A stretch of DNA of 7,649 nt from Patescibacteria group bacterium UBA6257 (GCA_002440845.1 DJVL01000008.1:1-7649), one strand, 5' to 3'. Numbered from the stretch's first letter, positions 1 to 5,856 are shown. Made by a program: numbers and translations. Notes: generated from the letters alone by a model not told the origin.

Positions 1-407
1 TAACTGCCGCTGAAACCGGACATTTGATTTTTTCCACTTTGCACACTAATTCTGCGAGCCAGACTATTGACAGGATTGTTGATAGTTTTCCCGCTTCCCA
101 GCAGAGTCAAATCAGATCCCAATTAGCCATTACTTTGATTGGCATTGTTTCGGAGAGGTTAGTCCCAAGAATTAGCGGTGGACGGATTCCTGTCTGCGAA
201 ATAATGATTGCTAATTCAGCGGTTAAAAATCTTATTAGGGAAGAAAAAAGCTATCAAATAGATTTAGTAATAGAAACCAGTATTCAGGAAGGAATGACTT
301 CTTTGAACCGGTCATTGACAGAATTGGTGAGAAAAAGGGAAATTTCTTTGGAGACGGCAGAAAATTATTCATTAAATCCGTCGGAATTAAGACAGTTGTT
401 AGGGTAA
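1..407 (+). CDS. pilT: Type IV pilus retraction ATPase PilT, C-terminal part (5' end outside window)
   Basis: The gene is cut by the window edge. The first complete codon is at 3 and the visible 134 residues run to a TAA at 405-407. The visible part opens with the His box of secretion ATPases (AAETGHLIFSTLHTNSA), so the Walker A and Walker B motifs lie upstream. About 60 residues further on it reads AVKNLIREEK, matching the AIRNLIRE motif that marks PilT retraction ATPases rather than PilB extension ATPases. The tail (SLTELVRKREISLETAE...NPSELRQLL) is also PilT-like. PilT is a cytoplasmic hexameric ATPase that works on the PilC platform to depolymerise the pilus, and pilC is the next gene. 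The family call is strong; retraction activity here is inferred. Confidence 0.95.
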   Translation, partial: TAAETGHLIFSTLHTNSASQTIDRIVDSFPASQQSQIRSQLAITLIGIVSERLVPRISGGRIPVCEIMIANSAVKNLIREEKSYQIDLVIETSIQEGMTSLNRSLTELVRKREISLETAENYSLNPSELRQLLG

Positions 408-450
408 AGTGATTTGTTTAAATTTTTAAACCAAAAACGTAGAAAATTTA

Positions 451-580
451 GCAGCAAAGCCTTGCCCGGCACATAACTTTATGTATGATGTTTATATCCT
501 GAAGAATCATAGTAAAGATGAAATATATAATTGAAAGAACGATTAAATATGGTTTGTAAAGTTATGTGCCGGGTGCTCAA
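451..580 (+). repeat. 130-nt structured repeat, copy 1 (between pilT and pilC)
   Basis: This stretch recurs at 5725-5855 in the same orientation, differing at about five bases plus one 1-nt indel. It contains a perfect 17-bp inverted repeat (CCCGGCACATAACTTTA at 465-481, its complement at 557-573) enclosing 75 nt. Two further stems fit inside: 484-489 with 506-511 (6 bp, 16-nt loop), and 523-531 with 542-550 (8 of 9 pairs, one A-A mismatch). Together these make a three-way junction. The shared sequence extends past the inverted repeat on both sides (GCAGCAAAGCC on the left, GCTCAA on the right), so the unit is larger than the palindrome. No T-tract follows the stem on either strand, so it is not a plain intrinsic terminator. 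Function unknown. Confidence 0.9.
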
Positions 581-631
581 AATAAAAATAAAATTTTCTT
601 TACTTCGTTTGTAAATTTTAATAATTTTGGC

Positions 632-1840
632 ATGAAATTTATTTATAAAGCTAAAGACAGACAGGGAAATGTTAAAGCGGGAAGAATTGAAGCTCGCTCT
701 CAGGAAGCGGGAATCAATATTCTTCAAAGTTATGATTTAATTGTTTTAGAAATCAGTCCGGAAAGAAAAATTACTTTTTTAGACCAAATCTTTGGCAAAA
801 AATCAAAAATTAGCAAAAAGGATTTAGCTATATTTCTCAGGCAGTTTGCCACTTTACTGGAATCCCAAGTTCCTTTAGGGGAAGCTTTAAAAACCCTTTT
901 TTTACAAGCCGGAACCCCTGCCATTAAAGATTTAGTTTTTGATTTGATGTCAGATTTAGACGCAGGTATGCCTTTATCTAGGGCAGTGGAAAGAAGAAGT
1001 GATATTTTTGGCGATTTTTACAGCCAGATGATTAAATCAGGAGAAATTTCCGGCAGGTTGGAAGAAGTGCTTGTTTATTTGGCTGATTATTCTGAACATG
1101 AAAATGATTTAACCGACAAAGCCAAATCAGCGGCTGTTTATCCAGCTTTTCTTTTGGGAACTTTTTTAGTAATAAGCGTGGTTATTACGGTAGTCCTGGC
1201 TCCTCAGATGGCAGATATTTTTGCCGAGTTTGGAACAACCCCTCCTTTGGGAACAAAAATTCTTATTTCTTTTGGCGGATTTTTTATCAACTGGGGAATA
1301 TTGATGGCAATTGTTTTTTTAGGAATATTTTGGTTTTTTTTCAATTATTTCGGGTCGCAGGAAGGAAGAAGATTGATTGGTATTTATATTTTTAAAGTTC
1401 CGATTATTGGCGGAATTTATAAAAAAATTTTTATTTCCCGTTTTTGTGAAACAGCCGGTACTTTAATAAAAGGGGGTATTCCCGTGGTGAGTGCTTTAGA
1501 GGTGGCGGGCGCAGCTACGGGAAATTATGTTTATCAAAAATTAGGTTTAAAAATAGCTGAGGGGGTAAAAAGGGGAGAAAATATCAGCAATATTTTAAAA
1601 GAACACTCTGATTATTTTCCTTTGCTTGTAGGACAAATGGTGGCGGTGGGCGAGGGCACCGGCAGATTGGATCAAGTCTTGCAAAAAGCTTCTCAATATT
1701 ATCAAAAAGAAGTAGACCGAGCATTTTTATCAATGATAGATTTGCTTCAGCCGTTGATGGTGATAGTCATTGGGATTTTAGTGGCTTTTTTAGTGGCCGC
1801 AGTTTTGCTTCCTATTTATCAATTAGCCCAGTCGGTATAA
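632..1840 (+). CDS. pilC: Type IV pilus inner-membrane platform protein PilC (GspF family)
   Basis: This 402-residue polytopic membrane protein is the platform through which the extension and retraction ATPases add or remove pilin subunits. Length and layout fit PilC/GspF. An N-terminal MKFIYKAKDRQGNVKAGRIEA segment is followed by two T2SS-F domains at about residues 67-190 and 270-393. Each ends in the family motif (GEISGRLEEVL at 137-147, VGEGTGRLDQVL at 339-350). Membrane helices are predicted at about 172-194, 221-240 and 374-396. The ATG at 632 was chosen because the conserved PilC N-terminus begins there. The frame stays open back to a GTG at 566, but that codon lies inside the repeat's right arm and would add 22 unrelated residues. 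No Shine-Dalgarno motif precedes the start. It follows pilT after a 224-nt spacer. Confidence 0.96.
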   Translation: MKFIYKAKDRQGNVKAGRIEARSQEAGINILQSYDLIVLEISPERKITFLDQIFGKKSKISKKDLAIFLRQFATLLESQVPLGEALKTLFLQAGTPAIKDLVFDLMSDLDAGMPLSRAVERRSDIFGDFYSQMIKSGEISGRLEEVLVYLADYSEHENDLTDKAKSAAVYPAFLLGTFLVISVVITVVLAPQMADIFAEFGTTPPLGTKILISFGGFFINWGILMAIVFLGIFWFFFNYFGSQEGRRLIGIYIFKVPIIGGIYKKIFISRFCETAGTLIKGGIPVVSALEVAGAATGNYVYQKLGLKIAEGVKRGENISNILKEHSDYFPLLVGQMVAVGEGTGRLDQVLQKASQYYQKEVDRAFLSMIDLLQPLMVIVIGILVAFLVAAVLLPIYQLAQSV

Positions 1841-1843
1841 AAA

Positions 1844-1866
1844 TCCGCCAGCTGGCGAACGGCGGA
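1844..1866. repeat. GC-rich hairpin between pilC and the major prepilin
   Basis: TCCGCC (1844-1849) pairs with GGCGGA (1861-1866). An internal perfect palindrome, CGCCAGCTGGCG, offers a competing fold. The hairpin stands out as GC-rich in an AT-rich setting and begins 3 nt after the pilC stop. The + strand downstream is A-rich rather than T-rich, so it is a poor intrinsic terminator for pilC. It could act as an mRNA-stabilising or processing hairpin. A similar TCCGCC...GGCGGA hairpin occurs at 4096-4111. Confidence 0.6.
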
Positions 1867-1892
1867 AATTAAAAAATAAAAATCATACAAAT

Positions 1893-2366
1893 ATGTTCCA
1901 TACAAAATACAAAATACAAGATACAAGATACAGAAAAGGTTTTACTTTGATTGAAATGTTAATAGTCATTACGATCATCGCCTTATTATCTTCGTTGATT
2001 TTGGTTGGTATGGGAGGGGCAAGAACTAAGTCTCGTGATAGTCGCAGAATTGCCGATCTTCATAATATCCAAATTGCTTTGGAATTATATTATACCAAGA
2101 ATGGTACCTATTTAGTAGGTACTTATAATTCTAGTGCGAATTGGGATACATTTGTAACGACTTTAACTGGCGCCGGAATTGGTGTCAACCAAGTGCCAAA
2201 AGATCCTTTAAATGATACAGATCATTATTATCGATATGGCGGAACAGCCACTGACTATGTATTAGGTGCTTTATTAGAACAGGATGATGTTGCTTTGAAT
2301 AATGATATAGATGACACAGTAATTGGTATTAATTGCACCGACCCTGTTTATTGCATTAAACCATAA
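1893..2366 (+). CDS. Major type IV prepilin, GspG/PilA-like
   Basis: This 157-residue class III prepilin has a 16-residue basic leader ending KG, then the mature start FTLIEMLIVITIIALLSSLIL, with F17 at +1 and the assembly glutamate E21 at +5. PilD, encoded next door, would cleave after G16. The following region (SRDSRRIADLHNIQIALELYYTKNGTY) is GspG-like. The C-terminal half (VPKDPLND...YYRYGG...DYVLGALLE) resembles pilins common in CPR genomes. Two cysteines near the C-terminus (C148, C154) could form a small disulfide loop. It is likely the main fibre subunit because it is GspG-like and sits apart from the H-I-J-K set, but abundance cannot be read from sequence. Its leader is encoded by heptamer repeats at 1901-1935. 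No Shine-Dalgarno motif is visible. Confidence 0.92.
   Translation: MFHTKYKIQDTRYRKGFTLIEMLIVITIIALLSSLILVGMGGARTKSRDSRRIADLHNIQIALELYYTKNGTYLVGTYNSSANWDTFVTTLTGAGIGVNQVPKDPLNDTDHYYRYGGTATDYVLGALLEQDDVALNNDIDDTVIGINCTDPVYCIKP
1901..1935 (+). repeat. Five tandem heptamers inside the prepilin leader
   Basis: Units read TACAAAA, TACAAAA, TACAAGA, TACAAGA, TACAGAA, beginning 8 nt after the start of the ATG at 1893. They encode the basic leader residues T4 to about R14. Seven is not a multiple of three, so a change of one unit would move the ATG out of frame with the pilin. The array ends just before the KGFTLIE cleavage region. Confidence 0.85.
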
Positions 2367-2388
2367 ATATTAATTAAGAATTATTATA

Positions 2389-3297
2389 ATGGGAGCTTTT
2401 CTTTTCGCCGTCTCCTTTATTTTTGGTACTATCATCGGCAGTTTTATCAACGTTTTAGTGGATAGAATTGATACCAAAGAATCGCCCTTTCGAGGGCGTT
2501 CTTTTTGTCCGTATTGCCATAAGACTTTGGCTTGGTGGGAGATGGTGCCAGTTCTAAGTTACTTTTTTTTGAAAGGCAGATGCTCCTTGTGCAAAAAGAA
2601 AATTCCCCGGCAATATCCTGTGGTGGAGTTTGTAAGCGGCTTGATTTTCGCTTTGTTATTTTGGCGTTTTTCCAACTTTGACTTTTTTAATTTAATCTTT
2701 AGCGGCGTCTTTTCTTGGGAAAAAGTTTTGATTTTTTTTGATTTAATTTTATGGTTTTACTGGGCTTCGGTTTTAATAGCGATTTCGGTTTACGATTTTA
2801 AAAAATACTTGATTTTAAACCAAGTTTTGCTCCCAGCTATTGTAATAAGTTTTTTTTGGAAAATATTTTTGGGGATTGTTGCTAAATTTAATCCTTCTTT
2901 CTTTTTATTAAACTCGTTCTTGAGAACTAATTTTTTAGGCGATAAAAATTATCTTTTTGGCAACTACTCTTTTTTTATTTCTTTGGCGCTGGGGATTATC
3001 TCTTTTGGAGGAACAATATCGCTAATTTCATGGTTAACTAAAGAAAAAGCAATGGGTTGGGGAGATGCTCTTTTGGCTTTTTTTTTGGGGATTATCTTGG
3101 GTTGGCCTAATTCTTTACTCGCCTTAATTTTTTCTTTTTTAATAGGCGGAGTGGTTTCTTTTTTCGCTATAATTGCCAGAAAAAAAACAATGAAAAGTTA
3201 TTTGCCTTTTGCGCCGTTTTTATCTATTGCCAGCCTGACTATTGTGCTTTTTGGTGATATAATAATCAAAGGATATCTATCAATCCTTTTAATTTAA
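2389..3297 (+). CDS. pilD: Prepilin peptidase PilD (A24 aspartic protease family)
   Basis: This 302-residue multi-spanning membrane enzyme removes prepilin leaders; many family members also N-methylate the new N-terminus. The N-terminal domain has the GSFINVLVDR signature and two zinc-type cysteine pairs (C40/C43 and C65/C68) in the cytoplasmic loop usual for bifunctional PilD. The catalytic aspartates are D136 (SVYDFKKYLI) and D226 in the GxGD-type motif MGWGD. The loop between them (about residues 158-195) is longer and more aromatic than in many relatives. Hydrophobic segments follow to the C-terminus. It begins 22 nt after the major prepilin, consistent with cotranscription, and its substrates are encoded on both sides. 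No Shine-Dalgarno motif precedes the ATG. Confidence 0.96.
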   Translation: MGAFLFAVSFIFGTIIGSFINVLVDRIDTKESPFRGRSFCPYCHKTLAWWEMVPVLSYFFLKGRCSLCKKKIPRQYPVVEFVSGLIFALLFWRFSNFDFFNLIFSGVFSWEKVLIFFDLILWFYWASVLIAISVYDFKKYLILNQVLLPAIVISFFWKIFLGIVAKFNPSFFLLNSFLRTNFLGDKNYLFGNYSFFISLALGIISFGGTISLISWLTKEKAMGWGDALLAFFLGIILGWPNSLLALIFSFLIGGVVSFFAIIARKKTMKSYLPFAPFLSIASLTIVLFGDIIIKGYLSILLI

Positions 3298-3306
3298 CAC
3301 GATGCA

Positions 3307-3374
3307 AATATACGAATCTTATGAATTTTATGCCAATGAATTTTATTCGTATTGTTCGTATCAATTCGTATATT
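3307..3374. repeat. TTCGTAT repeats and inverted repeat downstream of pilD
   Basis: AATATACGAAT (3307-3317) is a perfect 11-bp inverted match to ATTCGTATATT (3364-3374). The right side holds three TTCGTAT copies at 3346-3352, 3355-3361 and 3365-3371, any of which can pair with the single left ATACGAA. Inside lies an 11-bp direct repeat, ATGAATTTTAT, at 3321-3331 and 3336-3346. This fills most of the 113-nt gap between pilD and the next prepilin. No coding potential is seen. It may be a dispersed intergenic repeat or an mRNA 3' hairpin. Confidence 0.75.
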
Positions 3375-3410
3375 AGTATTGATGATTAAACTTTGAAAAT
3401 TAGTTTTTAA

Positions 3411-4004
3411 ATGATTTATACAAAATACAAAATACTAAATACTAAATACAAACGGGGGTTTACTTTGATTGAGATGATGGTAACTTTGGGGATATTGGTT
3501 TTTATCAGCACTATGGTTATTGCTTATTCAAGAAGAGGCGAGACGATTAACGCTCTTGTTCGTCAGGGCGACCAGATGATTTTTGAGCTTCGGAGAACGC
3601 AAGATAAGGCAATGTTGGTTTCTCAAAAAACTTCAGATGGTGGAGCTAAAGAAATTTGCGGCTGGGGGATTTATATAGATAGCAGTATGCCTCAAGAAAA
3701 ATATTTTCTTTTTTCTGATTTTTGCAGCTCTACCCTGCCTTCAGGCGAGCGCGCGGGCAATGGTAGATATGATGAAGGAGAGGAAGCAGAAACCCTTACA
3801 ATTTCGCGGGGGCTTGAGATATTTGAAACCAATTTTTCCTCAATTGTTTTTATTCCGCCCGAGCCCAAAGTGAAATTTTCTCCCTATTTAAACCCGGGAG
3901 TAAACGGCAGGATTGCTATTAGGATTAAAGACCAGCCCAATTTTTATTATGAAATTTTGATTTCTTCAGCCGGGCAGATTTATAAACAGGTACAGGGAAT
4001 ATGA
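3411..4004 (+). CDS. Minor prepilin, GspH/FimT-like
   Basis: This 197-residue prepilin has a 16-residue basic leader ending RG, then FTLIEMMVTLGILVFISTMVIAY, with E21 at +5. The long body continues as a helix (RRTQDKAMLVSQ) into a beta-rich domain ending YYEILISSAGQIYKQ, a pattern typical of GspH/FimT pseudopilins. Two cysteines (EICGWG and DFCSS) could form a disulfide. It is the first of four genes in canonical H-I-J-K order, the set that in T2SS and T4P forms the initiating tip complex. Its leader geometry and heptamer-encoded leader mirror those of the major prepilin. No Shine-Dalgarno motif precedes the ATG. The prepilin call is strong; the H assignment rests on gene order and body pattern. 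Confidence 0.88.
   Translation: MIYTKYKILNTKYKRGFTLIEMMVTLGILVFISTMVIAYSRRGETINALVRQGDQMIFELRRTQDKAMLVSQKTSDGGAKEICGWGIYIDSSMPQEKYFLFSDFCSSTLPSGERAGNGRYDEGEEAETLTISRGLEIFETNFSSIVFIPPEPKVKFSPYLNPGVNGRIAIRIKDQPNFYYEILISSAGQIYKQVQGI
3419..3453 (+). repeat. Five tandem heptamers inside the second prepilin leader
   Basis: Units read TACAAAA, TACAAAA, TACTAAA, TACTAAA, TACAAAC, starting 8 nt after the start of the ATG at 3411, the same offset as in the array at 1901-1935. The first two units are identical in both arrays. The array encodes most of the basic leader (TKYKILNTKYK). Confidence 0.85.
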
Positions 4005-4020
4005 CAATAATTTTTTTTAA

Positions 4021-4124
4021 CTGTCATTCCGGGCGTTAGCGAGGAATCTCTTGCGAAGGCGAGAATTATTCTGAGACAAGCTCAGAGATCCTTCATCCGC
4101 CGACTGGCGGATTCAGGATGACAG
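4021..4124. repeat. Palindromic intergenic repeat element (about 104 nt)
   Basis: The ends CTGTCAT (4021-4027) and ATGACAG (4118-4124) are perfect inverted complements, continued by CC/GG after a 1-nt bulge. Inside, GGAATCT (4043-4049) pairs with AGATCC (4086-4091) around a bulge. TCTGAG/CTCAGA (4070-4075/4081-4086) makes a short hairpin, and ATCCGCC/GGCGGAT (4095-4101/4106-4112) makes a 7-bp hairpin with loop GACT. The element is much more GC-rich than the flanking DNA and resembles the TGTCATTCC-type dispersed palindromes seen in many bacterial genomes. No coding potential. The rest of the 4005-4231 spacer is AT-rich with nothing recognised except the heptamer-like track just before the next gene. 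Confidence 0.8.
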
Positions 4125-4205
4125 GCGCAGCTGTCAATTTTTAATTTTTAAACAACATTAAAGAATAGACAAAATAATTTTAAATTTTCAATGGATTCTT
4201 AATGA

Positions 4206-4233
4206 TTCAATTCCTAATTCTAAATTTTAAAAT
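4206..4233 (+). repeat. Degenerate heptamer track at the third prepilin start
   Basis: The track reads TTCAATT, CCTAATT, CTAAATT, TTAAAAT, a loose 7-nt period running into the ATG at 4232. It is weaker than the arrays at 1901 and 3419 and uses a different unit. An ATG at 4202 would place this track inside the coding frame. Confidence 0.5.
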
Positions 4234-4753
4234 GACAAAAAATAAAAAAGCTTTCACGATGGTTGAGGCTTTAATCGCCCTTTCTATTTTAACCATTGGA
4301 ATTCTTTCCAGCTTTATTTTAGTTTCCAAGGCTCTTTACAACGTTACCATTATAAAAGACAGGTTAACAGCGAGTTTTTTAGCTCAAGAAGGCATAGAAT
4401 TAGTTCGCCAGATAAGAGATACCAATATGCTTAAGCGTTTGGATAACGAAACAGTCAGCTGGAACGAGGGCTTAAAGGAAGGAAAGTATATAATTGATTC
4501 GGGAGTGTTAAGCGGTGAACCAATAAAATTAATTCCAGTTACCAGCGAGGAAGCGCCGAATTTAAAATATGACAATATTTCCCGGATTTATAATTACGAT
4601 GCCGGGGAAGAAACGTCTTTTAATAGGGTTATTCAAATTATCAAAATCAGCGAAGATGAGTTGAGAATAGATTGCTTATTAAAATGGAAAAGCAAAGATG
4701 TTGATTTTGATTTGACGGTGGAGGATCATTTATTTAATTGGCTGAAAATATAA
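4232..4753 (+). CDS. Minor prepilin, GspI/PilV-like
   Basis: From the ATG at 4232 the product is 173 residues: MTKNKKA, then FTMVEALIALSILTIGILSSF with the glutamate at +5 (E12). The next segment, RLTASFLAQEGIELVRQIRD, is the hallmark of GspI/PilV-type minor pilins. An in-frame ATG at 4202 would add ten residues (MIQFLILNFK). The shorter start is preferred because it leaves a compact basic leader, as usual for class III prepilins, and the extension is hydrophobic. Neither start has a Shine-Dalgarno motif, so the choice is uncertain. The gene is second in the H-I-J-K order. It probably forms part of the pilus-initiating tip complex, cleaved by PilD between A7 and F8. Confidence 0.88.
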   Translation: MTKNKKAFTMVEALIALSILTIGILSSFILVSKALYNVTIIKDRLTASFLAQEGIELVRQIRDTNMLKRLDNETVSWNEGLKEGKYIIDSGVLSGEPIKLIPVTSEEAPNLKYDNISRIYNYDAGEETSFNRVIQIIKISEDELRIDCLLKWKSKDVDFDLTVEDHLFNWLKI

Positions 4754-4757
4754 AAAT

Positions 4758-5291
4758 ATGTGTAAAAATACAATGAATTTCAGAAAAAAGCGAAAGGCCT
4801 TTACTTTGATAGAGACTTTGGTTTCGGTTACTGTTTTTATGGTGGTATTAGTAATTTTGTCTCAGGTTTATATTAATATTGTTCGGTCCGAAAGAGTGGC
4901 TTACGCCCTTTTGAATAGCGAAAATAATATTAGGAATAATTTAGAAATAATCGCTCGTTCGGTAAGAATGGGAAAGAATTTTCAATTGCTTAATGGAAAT
5001 AAAGAACTTTGTTTTGATTATTATCTTGAAGGCGAGTGGCAAAAAACTTGTTTTCGTTTTAATCCAGATATAAAAAATTTAGAAAGATCCTATAAAGACA
5101 GCACTTATTATCCGATTTTTGATCCTCAATTAAAATTAGAAGCGGCGAGTTTTTATCTAAAGGACAGCGGCGTTAATTCCCAAAAAACTTTAGTTTTATC
5201 GCTTTATCTTACCACCGAAGTTAGAAATCAGGAGTATGATTTTAATCTGGAAACAGCCATTACGCCCCGTTTTTTCTTAGGGGAAATTTGA
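4758..5291 (+). CDS. Minor prepilin, GspJ/PilW-like
   Basis: This 177-residue prepilin has a strongly basic leader (FRKKRKA) and mature start FTLIETLVSVTVFMVVLVILSQVYINIV, cleaved after A14 with E19 at +5. The continuing helix (LLNSENNIRNNLEIIARSVRMG) is typical of PilW/GspJ. The body that follows is beta-rich and holds two cysteines about 17 residues apart (ELCFDY and KTCFRF). The first ATG lies 4 nt after the preceding stop; a second in-frame ATG at 4773 would remove five residues and still leave a good leader, so the exact start is open. Third of the H-I-J-K set, tightly packed with the GspI-like gene and very likely cotranscribed with it. Confidence 0.86.
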   Translation: MCKNTMNFRKKRKAFTLIETLVSVTVFMVVLVILSQVYINIVRSERVAYALLNSENNIRNNLEIIARSVRMGKNFQLLNGNKELCFDYYLEGEWQKTCFRFNPDIKNLERSYKDSTYYPIFDPQLKLEAASFYLKDSGVNSQKTLVLSLYLTTEVRNQEYDFNLETAITPRFFLGEI

Positions 5292-5315
5292 TTTATAATT
5301 AAGAAATTTTAAAAA

Positions 5316-5669
5316 ATGAGGAAGATAAATTTTTTTAACAATAATAAATCTGGTCAGGTGTTTTTGATGAGCATTTTGGTCTTAGGAGCGGTATTCGGTT
5401 TAGCCATTTTGTTAATGGCCGCTTTTATTAAAGATTTGAGACAGTCGGTTGAGACTTCAGAATCGGTAAAAGCTCTTTATGCCGCTGATGCGGCAATGGA
5501 GTGGCAGATTTATAATAATTTAAACTCGCTTTCTGCTCCTGCTCCTTCTATGATTAACGGAACTTCTTTTGAATGGAAGAGTAATTTTAATCCCAACACC
5601 AATAAGGGTGATATAAAAACCGTAGGAATCAGTGGCGCTGTCCGTCGGGGTTTGGAAGTTAATTTTTAA
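5316..5669 (+). CDS. Short PilX/GspK-like minor pilin-like protein
   Basis: This 117-residue protein has a basic N-terminus (MRKINFFNNNKSG), then a hydrophobic helix QVFLMSILVLGAVFGLAILLMAAF and the segment SVKALYAADAAMEWQIYNNL. That segment matches the AADAxxE pattern of PilX/GspK N-termini. Cleavage after G13 would put methionine at +5; lack of the +5 glutamate is a known trait of GspK-type tip pseudopilins. It is far shorter than GspK (around 300 residues) and shorter than usual PilX, ending soon after the helix. Position as fourth gene after H, I and J-like genes supports the K role. Start is the ATG 24 nt after the preceding stop. Family assignment is moderate. Confidence 0.75.
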   Translation: MRKINFFNNNKSGQVFLMSILVLGAVFGLAILLMAAFIKDLRQSVETSESVKALYAADAAMEWQIYNNLNSLSAPAPSMINGTSFEWKSNFNPNTNKGDIKTVGISGAVRRGLEVNF

Positions 5670-5724
5670 AGAATTTTGCCCGTGAAGGCGGACCCTGAGT
5701 CTGTTAAAGGATGAAGTCTGAGCG

Positions 5725-5855
5725 GCAGCAAAGCCTTTACCCGGCACATAACTTTATGTATGATGTTTATATCCTGAAGAATCATAGTAAAGCTGAAATA
5801 TATAATTGAAAGAACGGTTAAATATAGTTTGTAAAGTTATGTGCCGGGCGCTCAA
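5725..5855 (+). repeat. 130-nt structured repeat, copy 2 (downstream of pilin cluster)
   Basis: Near-identical to 451-580 in direct orientation. The perfect 17-bp inverted repeat is at 5740-5756 and 5832-5848, again enclosing 75 nt, and both arms are unchanged from copy 1. Differences lie outside the main stem: one substitution plus a 1-nt indel just left of it, A to C in the junction, A to G at the inner hairpin (turning a U-A pair into a U-G wobble on the + strand), G to A in the right-hand linker, and T to C after the right arm. The two copies bracket the pilC-to-pilX-like block. Confidence 0.9.
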
Positions 5856-5856
5856 G

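Noticed and set aside
416..431. GTTTAAA/TTTAAAC hairpin after pilT as terminator
   Set aside because: Seven A/T-dominated pairs with a 2-nt gap and no T-tract after it; too weak to call.
526..531. Perfect TATAAT inside repeat copy 1 (also in copy 2) as a promoter -10 box
   Set aside because: The hexamer at the right distance upstream (about 503-508) does not resemble TTGACA, and there is no extended -10 TG. AT-rich chance match is likely.
465..573. Integron attC-like site: complementary arms with ACATAAC and GTTATGT, length near attC range
   Set aside because: The arms differ from RYYYAAC/GTTRRRY at one core position, no integrase is in the window, and the bracketed 5.3-kb block is far longer than a normal gene cassette.
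465..573. Simple MITE with 17-bp terminal inverted repeats
   Set aside because: No target site duplication is visible at either copy, and homology between the copies extends beyond the inverted repeats on both sides. A mobile origin stays possible but is not shown.
557..600. Intrinsic terminator at the 17-bp stem
   Set aside because: No T-tract follows the stem on either strand.
479..924. Minus-strand open frames at 479-727 and 730-924
   Set aside because: They overlap the repeat and pilC, show no recognisable protein features, and are best explained as antisense shadows. The same applies to 4384-4575 and 5520-5747.
2104..2122. GTACCTA/TAGGTAC 7-bp hairpin inside the major prepilin gene
   Set aside because: It encodes the repeated GTY residues in GTYLVGTY and is probably coincidental to coding sequence.
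1901..3453. CRISPR array
   Set aside because: The heptamer repeats have no spacers and are far too short for CRISPR repeats; no cas genes are present.
4002..5291. TGA recoded as glycine (as in some CPR lineages)
   Set aside because: Only two TGA codons occur, both at gene ends (4002-4004 and 5289-5291), and none occurs inside any gene; normal stop use is the simplest reading.
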